Below, one piece after another: positions 25,501-32,109 of a DNA stretch of 64,000 nucleotides. Position 1 is the stretch's first letter, and each line of letters starts with the position of its first letter. The notes below the pieces were generated by a model. It was given only the letters and a program-made list of their open reading frames with translations. It searched no databases and had not been told where the DNA came from. The position numbers and the translations under genes were made by a program. The stretch comes from Clostridia bacterium (GTDB lineage Bacteria > Bacillota > Clostridia > Christensenellales > Aristaeellaceae), in the NCBI GenBank assembly GCA_017395065.1, contig JAFPWH010000024.1:1-64000 (forward strand), given 5' to 3'.

Positions 25501-26108
25501 CCAGATATAGAAACACAGTTCAGAGAACTACATCCTGAAAATGCATCTGTACCGATCTTCGTTACGGTATCTGGAATCACTATCTCCGATAAGCTGCTAC
25601 AGCCGCTGAATGCAAAATCACCGATGCTTGTAACACTGTAGGGAATGCTTATGGAGGTAAGACTGTTGCAGTTAGAAAACGTTCCGTATGGAATGCTTGT
25701 TACTCCATTAGGTATCGAAATACTTGTAAGACTCGTGCAATTATGGAATGCATAATTGCCGATACTCTGTACGCTGTCGGGGATGGTGATGCTTGTAAGG
25801 TTGCTGCATTCGTAGAAAGCATAGCTGCCAATGCGAGTCACGCCTTGCTGAATACTGACTGAACTTACGCCGCTGCCCCAAGGTGCGGTGGTGACATAAG
25901 TCCCGCCAGAAGATGTATAAGAATAGTTGTACATTCCTCCCGTTCCGCTTATGGTCAGCACCCCTTCGTCGTTGAGGGTGTAGGTAAGATTATTGCCGCA
26001 GATTCCGCTGCTTTCGGCGGAGGCGGCGAAGGCGAGGCAGAGGATCAGAGCGAGTGAGACAAAAAGCGCGAGCTTTGCGAAGATGGAGAACGCGGTGTTC
26101 CTTTTCAT
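19554..26108 (-). CDS. giant secreted BspA-type leucine-rich-repeat protein with Ig-like (Big_2) domains
   Basis: This protein of about 2184 residues has a signal peptide (MKRNTAFSIFAKLALFVSLALILCLAFA-ASA). Three modules each open with a strand motif of the type NVTYxLxxxGxLxISGTG (near residues 37, 1151 and 1489). They continue as long runs of about 23-residue LRR_5 repeats (SITIPDSVTSIGDYAFSGCSSL). Three Big_2-like domains lie between the first and second modules (about 906-1143), with motifs such as VIWSSSDPDIAIVDNG. No LPXTG motif or C-terminal anchor is seen, so it is released or held non-covalently. Family members bind host proteins or surfaces. The start at 26106-26108 is set by GGAGGTAACACG. 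The first-module half is visibly more AT-rich than the last. Confidence 0.92.
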   Translation of the reverse strand: MKRNTAFSIFAKLALFVSLALILCLAFAASAESSGICGNNLTYTLNDEGVLTISGTGGMYNYSYTSSGGTYVTTAPWGSGVSSVSIQQGVTRIGSYAFYECSNLTSITIPDSVQSIGNYAFHNCTSLTSISIPNGVTSIPYGTFSNCNSLTSISIPYSVTSIGDFAFSGCSSLSEIVIPDTVTKIGTDAFSGCSSLNCVSISGNVLTISSGAFSSCNNLTAINVAEDNPNYSSYDGVLYNKTMTELIRCPGGKDTISLPECVETINNGAFSGCSRLTSISIPSNVTSIGFSAFSDCSSLIDIILPNSVSSIGDYAFEDCISLSQIEIPSCVTAINEFTFDHCVSLSSVIIPDSVADIGYGAFWGCHSISNITIPNSVTSIGKCAFADCRSLQSIIIPEDVEKIDNSTFQDCKSLVSVFIPDSVRYIGTSAFIECTALESIDLPESLLYIGSTAFCSCDSLISIHIPKNVSTIEEGAFVGCRSLSEITVSAENEYFTSSDGVLYNKTLTQLICYPGAKADSVFTLPVTVSKIDDSAFSVTSMNLTAFDGGSSSYSVDDGILYSWDFSYLVRCPQGKSGNVSILGNVTQMNKYAFTGCSRLQGIDFPSNNIRIGEDGTYTDTCFYGCSAVYYTSSETTLAKELSRHGWSFRPFRESPLSLRFYYDESGNEGDLRIVSVDQNASFVWIPEEITTIHEGEFSGLNSLVSILMSGSKIIEPYAFVNCLNLEYVHMDLNAGYNVEEISISENSFVNCHPKFYVDSDENYLAKVLSIAGYSFRTPGKNYSMRYMINQNSGIVYGSILCDVDKDAVSVTIPSSITNIADGAFENVVNLRSITIPANVSIIGDRAFDGCDNLEKICFLGNDTQIGSRVCSVSPLIYCYEYSEPDFWAAENEYECIYLDDIDFNSIRTITLPERIRVAQGESTVLTASLFPDTGETVIWSSSDPDIAIVDNGTINGLGLGYAVISASLGDASASAEVRVYTKAESFELTKYEVWVIAKDTVQLEITNIVPEGSECDLLWYVDNTTLATVDENGLVTTKKPGDTVVGVGINGGSVQFCTLHICFPVTAIEFAEPDIIMSVGETVALTANVTMRTQSCVNKLVTFTSSDESVATVDQNGVVTGISHGTVTIYATAANGVSAECSVTSQPAIIAEGTSGNIEWVLYNDGSLILSGSGAMSSYGLSGAPWCAYQDSITPAEIIEGVTKIDRYSFIGCANLTDITIPDSVTEIGSYAFQGCSSLNGVNLPDSITIIDSYAFYNCTSLSSITIPGSVQTIYDYAFSNCSSLVSVVIENGVRNIEQYAFIRCEQLTSVTLPNNITKIDKGIFASCGSLSALTIPDSVTSINSDAFRGCVSLANINAGSGNPSYSSVGGILYSKDAATLILCPEGVQGSIVVPEGVTSIGSKAFADCKKITDVVIPEGVTSIGSVAFYSCGELTSISIPRSVTEIGGSTFYNCSKLTIYSYPGTAAETYAQSNSIPFVDLREKLAEGSCGANVTYVLYEDGELVISGTGETDYYEYYAESYAPWYEYRESITSVTVKPGVTGLESGLFYGCTQINHVSLADSITWIGWAAFDSCDSLTEITIPLGITDIGNMNFSGMDNLLNIYVPQGHQSFVSSDGILFDITGTKMLKFPMGRTGAYTVPDDVTSIDWAFEDSKLDELTISNTVELSMWGWNSFINLRNIYVYDDNPNFSSVDGILFDKQHTTIIGFPSGRTGSYTVPDNVTVIGQHAFSYTSLNNIVLTDNITEIRDGAFGYARYLEEIEIPGSVKTIHSWVFGGSEELKVIRFCEGVEHIEDDVFTNLHHVEEIYIPDSLTGIGGTNYYDFSDGYRVYANPGSAAASLLRWFYAPGGNCKLRQDDPFGNGELMPVYLEEVDVSGMTTFTLPDYVTAIEGGYNGDERASAFQNAEQLQEVILPNGLKMIGVAAFKDCTSLNRITIPDSVVTIHEGAFENCSSLTSLVIPDSVTTILDGAFKGCTALEEITLPEELTFYDTYYRMGWWTPYDWYFVFADCSSLTSIRVPKGVNLNDSAFRNCTSLTEIVLPEGLEHISSDAFTGCDSLEDIYIYATETEFYDTAFPSEPTVHCYLHSTAFDWAREQGYQVELLGMDELRVLTLPASTTVISGRAFAGLVSADAVRIGASVNQIADDAFDGSDVVIIAPEGSYAYSWAVQNGFYVITEDSEG

Positions 26109-26158
26109 CGTGTTACCTCCAATATATACAAACGCGAAGTTATATTTTTTCAATAAAC

Positions 26159-26187
26159 ATTATATGTCAAAACCGCCGAACTGTCAA
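26159..26187 (-). promoter_or_regulatory. promoter of the giant LRR gene, nested in a terminator
   Basis: Minus-strand TTGACA (26182-26187) and TATAAT (26159-26164) form a perfect consensus pair with a 17-base spacer. The -35 lies in the loop of the terminator hairpin at 26173-26199. Confidence 0.88.
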
Positions 26188-26199
26188 TCGTTTCGGCGG
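26173..26199 (-). terminator. terminator of the SGNH hydrolase gene
   Basis: An 8-bp stem, CCGCCGAA/TTCGGCGG, with an 11-base loop is followed on the minus strand by TTTTG, 19 bases past the hydrolase stop. Confidence 0.75.
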
Positions 26200-26217
26200 T
26201 CGGACGGGCATTTGCCG

Positions 26218-27309
26218 TCATTTCTTCGCGAGCAATTCCTTAAGCACGGGCAGAAGTCCCTCTGCCCACGCGGCGTTGCCCTCCTCGTTCGGGTGCGCGC
26301 CGTAGCGGGAGGCGTGGGGCTCGCTTGGGCCTTTGCCGAGCACGGGCACGGTGTCGAAGAACGCGTCGGCCTTGAATTGCAGTTTGCGGCGGATAAAGTC
26401 GTTCACGTCCAGCCACTTTTCGCGTACGCCCTGCGCGTAATCGAAGGGCGGCACGGTCTGGATCAGAACCTTCACGCCGCTTTGCTTGAGCTTGTTCACA
26501 AGGGCGGAGAGGTCGCGCTTGAGCATTTCCGCGTCTCCGGTCTGAAACAGGTCGTTTACGCCGTAGCACACGCACACGGCGTCGTTCTGCCGTGCCTTGT
26601 ACAGCCAGCCGCCGTCCAGCGCCGCGTCGTGCGCCCGCCCGAAGCCGAGGCCCAGATTCCACACGGCGCAGCCGGGCCCGAGCGCGTCCTGCAAAAGCGC
26701 CGCCAGATGCCTGTAGGAATTGGGCGCCGTGCCGATGCCCTGCGTGATCGAGTCTCCCAGAAAGCTTAGCCGCATCTCTTTTCCGCGCTCCGCGCCGAGC
26801 ATCGAGGGGAAGGGCAGCTCCGTGCTGCGCTGCCACTTTCCATCCGTAAGTTTGAACGCGGGCAGCAGGCTTTCCGTGTGGCAGGGGACGCGCGCGCCGG
26901 TAAAGACCGTTTCCAGACAAATGTATTCGCCCTTGCGGGCCGAAAGGTCAAAATCGTCGCTTGCAAAGATCTCGCCCGGCATAACGCGCTTCGATTTCTT
27001 CCCGTCAAAGCGTATTTCGACAAAACCCCTTGGCTCCGCGCAGGTCTCCAAATCGCAGTGATCCACGACGCCCGCCCGCAGCGAATGTATCACCCAATCG
27101 CCTGGCACGAAGTTCGCGTGGCTGTGGCTTCCGTCGGCGAAAGTGGAATCGATGAGGTTTGAAAACAAAAGCGCCATTTTGCCTACGTCGCGCGAAAGCC
27201 TGTAATAGACGCGGCCTGTGCAGAGCGCCTTCGGGTCGCCCGTCTCGAACCAGTTCTGGCTGCCGCTGCCGGCCGCCGTGCAGGAAGAAAACGCATCGAA
27301 AAACTCCAT
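26218..27309 (-). CDS. SGNH/GDSL-type esterase
   Basis: This 363-residue cytoplasmic protein (no signal peptide) has a beta-rich N-terminal domain (1-about 175) followed by an SGNH hydrolase domain. The domain shows LGDSITQG (serine S187), the glycine block NLGLGFG, the asparagine block CYGVNDLF, and the C-terminal catalytic pair in RYGAHPNEEGN. Such proteins deacetylate sugars or xylan/oligosaccharide substrates (CE-like). It shares the strand with the glycosidase-like gene upstream (18-base gap), suggesting one operon for trimming an acetylated glycan. Confidence 0.85.
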   Translation of the reverse strand: MEFFDAFSSCTAAGSGSQNWFETGDPKALCTGRVYYRLSRDVGKMALLFSNLIDSTFADGSHSHANFVPGDWVIHSLRAGVVDHCDLETCAEPRGFVEIRFDGKKSKRVMPGEIFASDDFDLSARKGEYICLETVFTGARVPCHTESLLPAFKLTDGKWQRSTELPFPSMLGAERGKEMRLSFLGDSITQGIGTAPNSYRHLAALLQDALGPGCAVWNLGLGFGRAHDAALDGGWLYKARQNDAVCVCYGVNDLFQTGDAEMLKRDLSALVNKLKQSGVKVLIQTVPPFDYAQGVREKWLDVNDFIRRKLQFKADAFFDTVPVLGKGPSEPHASRYGAHPNEEGNAAWAEGLLPVLKELLAKK

Positions 27310-27327
27310 ACTTCAGTTCCTTTCCGT

Positions 27328-28683
27328 TCAAACCGATATATCCGCGCGCTGCACCGTTTCGCGCACCAGCCTTTGCCAGTCCTGCCTGCAATCCCAGCAA
27401 AGCTCTGCGTACAGCGCGGCGGGCAGGGAAATCTCTCTTTCGAACAGGCCGGCCTCCACGAGGTTGTAGACCGCCGCGTTTCCGTGCCCGGCATAGAGGC
27501 CCAGTATGTCCCGGGCAAGCGCGCCGTGATCCAGCCATTCGCCCGCGATGTAGCGCCATATCCTGCGCACGGCGGGCAGGCGTGCGGCGATCTCCTCTTC
27601 GCCCGCGCAGCCCAGCACTTCGGGCCCGCTCTGGTGGACGAAGCGCTGCCAGTCCAACTGCGTCATGCCTTTGAACACCGCGCCCGTGCCCGCGCCGGGT
27701 CTGAGCGAGAGCAGCTTTTGCGTGAAAGCGCGCGTCTCTTCGAAATCGCCGACCACGTCCGGGCACGAATGGTACGGAAAGCCGCCGCAGTTTTCCCAGA
27801 TGATCTCGACTCGAGGATCGACCTTCGCGATGCATTCCGTGTGGCTCCTGACCGAATCCGCGTGCAGCCCGAACTGAAGCCGCAATCCCGGATGCCTTTT
27901 GAGCAATTCGCGGGCCGTACGGTTCACGAAATCCACGACCGCCTCCGCGATCAGCACGCCGTCCAGCGTCTCGCTCGAGGTCTCCGTGAAGCTCTGAAAA
28001 TAGATGCCGTCGCCGCCCAGTGAAGCGTACTGACGTTCAAAAGTCGCTACGATCCTGTTGGTGGCTTCCTGACTTGTGTCGAGGCGCATCGTCGTGTCCC
28101 AGCCCCAGGCGTAGCCCCAGAGGACGTGGATGCCCAATTCGTGCGCGTAGGAAACGATTTCGCGCCCGTTGACCGGCGCGTAGTCGTTCCACAAAATCAG
28201 CTCGTTCAGCTTGAGCCGCGCCATGTTTTCAAGGTATCCGCGCCAATCATAGACTGCGAGGCCCCACGTCCAGAGGCCGCGCCGAAGTATGCGCGGCGCG
28301 CTCGTGAAATCCGAGGGCGGCAGGTATTCCTCCGAAAACAGCGGCCTTATGTAGTAGGGGTCGGCCGTCTTGCGCGAAAGGCTCGCCTGCGAAAGGAAGC
28401 GCCCGCAAAAATCCATGCAGCCGTTTTGAAGGGCCGCGGCGTCTGCGCCTGTGATCGATACGAGCTGCCGCCCGTCCTTCGGCGTATGCACCCGCAGGCG
28501 GTAGCCGTTTGGCGGCGCATCGTCCTTGTTTGCGACAAGCAGGATCGTGTTGTCGCCAGTGTCCGCATGGCATACGGCGGGCGCGCGGCGGGTATACGCG
28601 TAAACGAGGGCGGAGATCTCCTTGAGGGCAAACTTCGCTTGCCCGGCGGATACGCCGCTTAGCTGGATACACCAATTCTTCAT
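27328..28683 (-). CDS. putative glycoside hydrolase (GH20/GH67-like fold)
   Basis: The product has about 451 residues. The first 120 residues (LLVANKDDAPPNGYRLRV...VSITGADAAALQNGCMDF) look like the alpha/beta domain that precedes the barrel in GH20, GH67, GH84 and GH115 enzymes. A TIM-barrel-like part follows (LWTWGLAVYDWRGYLENMARLKLNELILWND, YFQSFTETSSET, EIIWENCGGFPYH) with acidic residues in catalytic-like positions. I cannot place it in one family, and the substrate is unknown. The ATG at 28681-28683 is preferred (GGAAACGGAGCG upstream) over one 8 codons earlier. It is co-oriented with the SGNH esterase 18 bases downstream. Confidence 0.65.
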   Translation of the reverse strand: MKNWCIQLSGVSAGQAKFALKEISALVYAYTRRAPAVCHADTGDNTILLVANKDDAPPNGYRLRVHTPKDGRQLVSITGADAAALQNGCMDFCGRFLSQASLSRKTADPYYIRPLFSEEYLPPSDFTSAPRILRRGLWTWGLAVYDWRGYLENMARLKLNELILWNDYAPVNGREIVSYAHELGIHVLWGYAWGWDTTMRLDTSQEATNRIVATFERQYASLGGDGIYFQSFTETSSETLDGVLIAEAVVDFVNRTARELLKRHPGLRLQFGLHADSVRSHTECIAKVDPRVEIIWENCGGFPYHSCPDVVGDFEETRAFTQKLLSLRPGAGTGAVFKGMTQLDWQRFVHQSGPEVLGCAGEEEIAARLPAVRRIWRYIAGEWLDHGALARDILGLYAGHGNAAVYNLVEAGLFEREISLPAALYAELCWDCRQDWQRLVRETVQRADISV

Positions 28684-28744
28684 TCGGAACGCTCCGTTTC
28701 CTGTCATTCTCGCCGGATGGGGGAATGCGGTAAAGATGCACTGC

Positions 28745-28768
28745 GGCGGTCAGAAAACCCTGACCGCC
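28745..28768 (-). terminator. terminator-like hairpin after the L,D-transpeptidase gene
   Basis: A perfect 9-bp stem, GGCGGTCAG/CTGACCGCC, with a 6-base loop lies 26 bases past the stop. The T-run is poor. Confidence 0.55.
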
Positions 28769-28793
28769 TGATGTTGTAAAAGCCTGTGATCCG

Positions 28794-29528
28794 TCAGAAA
28801 GCGCCGCCCAGATTCTCCAGCGTGTCGATCACAACGACGCAATCCGGGTCGACGTGCTGCATCACGAAGTACATGCTCTCCATGGGGATGGCGACGCAGC
28901 CGCCGGTGTAGGGCTTTCTGTCGCCGAAGCAGTGCAGGAAGATCGCGCTGCCCAGGCCCGGCGTGCCCTCGGCGTTGTAGCTGATGTTCAGGCAGTACTG
29001 GTACTGGTACAGGTAGTCCACGATGTGCTCACTGTCGGCCTTGACGAGGGTGGGATAATCCTTCAGGCTCACCAGCTCGTTGTAGCGCATGCCCTTGTTC
29101 ACGTCGCCGGACCAGTAGGTGTCCTCGTCCGCCTGCACGTATTCGATGGCGCAGCCGGGGTCGGGCGCGATGCCGAAGGCGCGGTTAAAGCGGAACACGC
29201 CCACGGGCGTTTTTCCGTCGCCTTCCTTCGTCTTGCCCAGACCGTTCCTGCCGATGAAGCCCGGCGTGGACAGGATCATCTGCCACTTGCCGTCTTCGTC
29301 CTTTTCGTGCATGGAGATCCACGCCGTGGTATCGCCGTAGGCGGCGACGACGAACAGCTGTTTGGCGTCGTTCTCTTCGGCGAGCTTCACGACCCAGGCG
29401 CCGGAAGCCTCGGGCGATTGACCCAGTACTTCTCTGGGGGTCTGCAGTTCGACGCTTTCTGCCCAGGCAAAGCAGCCGGGAACCAGCAGCAGGGCAAGAG
29501 CGAGTATCATGGGAATTATGCGTTTCAT
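28794..29528 (-). CDS. L,D-transpeptidase (YkuD family), secreted
   Basis: This 244-residue protein has an N-terminal signal (MKRIIPMILALALLLVPGC). VPGC is lipobox-like, so it may be a lipoprotein anchored at C19. The YkuD domain carries the catalytic H199 and C211 in FLHCFGDRKPYTGGCVAIP, where the family norm is SHGC and here it reads TGGC. Members cross-link peptidoglycan or act as carboxypeptidases. The ATG follows GGAGGAAAAC. It is monocistronic on the minus strand between MscS and a glycosidase-like gene. Confidence 0.85.
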   Translation of the reverse strand: MKRIIPMILALALLLVPGCFAWAESVELQTPREVLGQSPEASGAWVVKLAEENDAKQLFVVAAYGDTTAWISMHEKDEDGKWQMILSTPGFIGRNGLGKTKEGDGKTPVGVFRFNRAFGIAPDPGCAIEYVQADEDTYWSGDVNKGMRYNELVSLKDYPTLVKADSEHIVDYLYQYQYCLNISYNAEGTPGLGSAIFLHCFGDRKPYTGGCVAIPMESMYFVMQHVDPDCVVVIDTLENLGGAF

Positions 29529-29602
29529 ATATGTTTTCCTCCTGAATTGAATTCTGTGTGTTTATACGCAAAAACGCGCGACGCGGCAGCGGAAAGACAG
29601 GA

Positions 29603-30397
29603 TTATCTCATGTGGACGTCGAGCTGTGGATAGGGGATCTCTATGCCGCTTTCGTCCAGCGCGCGCTTTCCGTTTTCGAGCAGCGCCCAATTGACCGTCC
29701 AGTAATCGGCGGCCTTGCACCACACGCGCACCGTAATCACCAGCGCGCTGTCGCCGCACTGCGTGAGTTTTACGAGGGGCGCGGGCTCGGGGAGTATGTT
29801 TTCGGTGCGCTCGACCGCGCCCGTCAGCGTCTTCTGCGCGGTATCGAGATCGGTCGTGTAGCTCACCGAGAAGTTCACGTCTAGCCGCCGCGTGCCTTCC
29901 CGCGTGTAATTGACGATCGCCGTGTTGCTCAGCCTGTTGTTGGGGAGGGAGATGTGGCGGTTGTCCGGGGTCACGAGTTCGGTGTAGAAAACGCCGATGT
30001 TCTGCACCGTGCCCTCGGTGTCGCCGATGTTGATGTAGTCTCCCTTGCGGAAGAGCTTGAGCATCAGCACCGTGATCCCGCCCACGAAATTGCTCAGCGC
30101 CCCCTGCATCGCCAGCGTCACCGCGACGCTCGCCGAAGCCAGCAGCGTCACGAAGGACGTAAGCGGTATACCCATGATGTTGGCTGCCGTGAGGATGATG
30201 ACGATGTAGAGGAGCAGCTTCAGAAAATTGTGCAAAAAGCCCCGGAGTGTCGGGTCCATCTTTTTGAAGCGCTCGTTTTTGCCGAGCAGCTTCATCACCC
30301 AATGCACCAGAAACAGCCCAATGACGAGCACGATCAGCCCAGCCAGCAGCTTCATGCCGTACTGCCGTATGACGTCCGAAATGCCGCTGAGATCCAT
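29603..30397 (-). CDS. mscS: small-conductance mechanosensitive channel (MscS family)
   Basis: This 264-residue inner-membrane channel protects cells from osmotic downshift. There are three membrane helices: LLAGLIVLVIGLFLVHWVMKLL, FLKLLLYIVIILTAANIMG, and the pore helix SFVTLLASASVAVTLAMQGALSNFVGGI with its Gly/Ala packing. The cytoplasmic beta domain follows (FRKGDYINIGDTEGTVQNIGVFYTEL, SLPNNRLSN). Length and order fit MscS/YnaI-like minimal channels. ATG after GGAGGCATCCAT. Confidence 0.93.
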   Translation of the reverse strand: MDLSGISDVIRQYGMKLLAGLIVLVIGLFLVHWVMKLLGKNERFKKMDPTLRGFLHNFLKLLLYIVIILTAANIMGIPLTSFVTLLASASVAVTLAMQGALSNFVGGITVLMLKLFRKGDYINIGDTEGTVQNIGVFYTELVTPDNRHISLPNNRLSNTAIVNYTREGTRRLDVNFSVSYTTDLDTAQKTLTGAVERTENILPEPAPLVKLTQCGDSALVITVRVWCKAADYWTVNWALLENGKRALDESGIEIPYPQLDVHMR

Positions 30398-30437
30398 ATG
30401 GATGCCTCCTGAAATGTCGCTTCTTTCCGGCTTTTCG

Positions 30438-31967
30438 CTATCCCCAGTACTTCGCGTCGATCATCCTGTACTGAAGCGCTTCGCTGATGTGCGCGGGAGA
30501 GATGTCCTTTTCGCCGGCAAGGTCGGCAATCGTCCTTGCGACTTTAAGCACGCGGGTGTAGGCGCGATTGCTCAAACCCATCTTTTCGCTCGCGGCGTTC
30601 ATGATCTGCTTGGCCTGCTGAGACAGGCGGCAGTAGCGATTCAGGGTATTTGCGCTGAGGCGCGCGTTGCAGGTTATGCCGTCCAGCTTGTAGCGCTCGC
30701 GCTGCAGATCCCTCGCGGCCTCGACCTCTTTTCTGATCTCAGCGGAGGACTGACCCGGCTTTTCATCCGCCAGACGCTCCGGCGGGATGGACTCGACCTC
30801 GATGTGCATGTCGATCCTGTCGAGAAGCGGTCCCGAAATGCGCCCCAGATAGCGCCTTATGTCCAATTGCGTACAGCGGCATTCCCGCGTGCGGCTGCCG
30901 TAGTTTCCGCAGGGGCAGGGATTCATCGAACAGATCAGCATGAATTCGCTCGGATACGTGCTCTGCGCAGAAACGCGGGTCACGGTAACGAAGCCGTCCT
31001 CCATCGGCTGCCTGAGCGCCTCGAGCACGTCCCTTCGGTATTCGGGCAGCTCGTCCAGAAAAAGTACGCCGTTGTGCGCCTTGCTGATCTCGCCGGGTAC
31101 GGCGTGTATGCCGCCGCCCACGATGGAAACGTGCGACGCGGTGTGGTGCGGGGCGCGGAAGGGCCTTTCCACCAGCAGCCCCTTTTCGGGCAGGCTGCCC
31201 GCGACGGAGTGGATGCGCGTGGTGACCAGCGCCTCTTCGAAGCTCATGTCCGGCAGTATGGAGGGCACGCAGCGCGCCATCAGCGTCTTGCCGGAGCCGG
31301 GCGGGCCAACCATGAGCACGTTGTGCCCGCCCGCGGCGGCGATGGTCAGCGCGCGCTTTGCGCTCTTTTGACCCTTGACGTTTACAAAATCGGACGAATA
31401 CACCCTTTCGCCCAGCAATTGGCGGTAGGAGACGGTTTTGAGCGGTTCGATCCGCTTTTTGCCGCTCAGATGATGGACCACCTGAAGCAGCGTTTCGGCG
31501 GGCAGGATCTCTATGCCCTCTATGCACAAAAGCTCCTGCGCGTTCGCCGCGGGCAGGATCACGGTTTTGATCCCGTCTGCCCGCGCGGAGATGACGAGGG
31601 GCAGCGCGCCGCGCACGGGGCGAAGCTCGCCGTTCAGCGAAAGCTCGCCCATGACGGCGATGCTTTTGATGGTTTCGGGATTGACGAATTTGCAGCAGGC
31701 CAGTATGTCGATCGCGATGGGCAGATCGAAGGCTGCGCTCTCCTTTCGGATGTCCGCGGGCGCGAGGTTTATGATCAGCCGGTCGGTCGGAAATTCGAAG
31801 CCGGTGTTGCGGACGGCGGATTTGATGCGCTCGCGCGCTTCCTTCACGGCCGTGTCCGCAAGGCCGACCACCTCAAAGGCGGGCAGCCCGCCAGAAAGGT
31901 TGCATTCGACGGTGATGCAGATGCCGTCTATGCCGCTCAAAGCGTAGCACAGCGTACTCGAAAGCAT
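30438..31967 (-). CDS. comM: YifB/ComM-family Mg-chelatase-like AAA+ ATPase
   Basis: The 509 residues contain an N-terminal Lon-like S5 domain (about 20-150), Walker A GPPGSGKTLMARCVPSILP, Walker B GVLFLDELPEY, and the zinc-binding segment CSMNPCPCGNYGSRTRECRCT. The Mg_chelatase C-terminal helices end the protein. ComM-type helicases promote branch migration during natural transformation in other bacteria; dprA and recX are also in this window. Its promoter (-10 TATAAT at 32005-32010) lies inside the terminator of the next gene upstream. Confidence 0.92.
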   Translation of the reverse strand: MLSSTLCYALSGIDGICITVECNLSGGLPAFEVVGLADTAVKEARERIKSAVRNTGFEFPTDRLIINLAPADIRKESAAFDLPIAIDILACCKFVNPETIKSIAVMGELSLNGELRPVRGALPLVISARADGIKTVILPAANAQELLCIEGIEILPAETLLQVVHHLSGKKRIEPLKTVSYRQLLGERVYSSDFVNVKGQKSAKRALTIAAAGGHNVLMVGPPGSGKTLMARCVPSILPDMSFEEALVTTRIHSVAGSLPEKGLLVERPFRAPHHTASHVSIVGGGIHAVPGEISKAHNGVLFLDELPEYRRDVLEALRQPMEDGFVTVTRVSAQSTYPSEFMLICSMNPCPCGNYGSRTRECRCTQLDIRRYLGRISGPLLDRIDMHIEVESIPPERLADEKPGQSSAEIRKEVEAARDLQRERYKLDGITCNARLSANTLNRYCRLSQQAKQIMNAASEKMGLSNRAYTRVLKVARTIADLAGEKDISPAHISEALQYRMIDAKYWG

Positions 31968-32004
31968 TGTGCGTCCATCCCTCCCAAAATACGGGTCGTT
32001 AAGA

Positions 32005-32033
32005 CATTATACCAAAAAACAAAAGACTCTTCA
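32005..32033 (-). promoter_or_regulatory. yifB/comM promoter, nested in a terminator
   Basis: Minus-strand -35 TTGAAG (32028-32033) and -10 TATAAT (32005-32010), spacer 17. The -35 sits in the descending arm of the hairpin terminator at 32013-32063. Confidence 0.75.
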
Positions 32034-32063
32034 ACCTCAAAATGAAGGTTTTCAGAGCCTTTT
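32013..32063 (-). terminator. terminator of the GH42-like gene
   Basis: On the minus strand a long imperfect stem, AAAAGGCTCTGAAAACCT versus AGGTTGAAGAGTCTTTT, is followed by TTTTGTTTTTTGG, about 47 bases past the stop. Confidence 0.8.
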
Positions 32064-32109
32064 GCGGGTTAATGTCCGGCTTTGCCGAACTTTGTCTGAA
32101 ATGGGACGC

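Noticed and set aside
22000..25800. CRISPR-like or satellite repeat array
   Set aside because: The repeated short motifs are degenerate 69-base units that translate to LRR_5 repeats in one continuous reading frame, not identical repeats with spacers.
30228..32045. 605-codon open frame antisense to mscS and yifB/comM
   Set aside because: It lies opposite two clear protein families, shows no domain pattern and is rich in Arg/His/Gly/Ala as expected from a GC-rich antisense frame.
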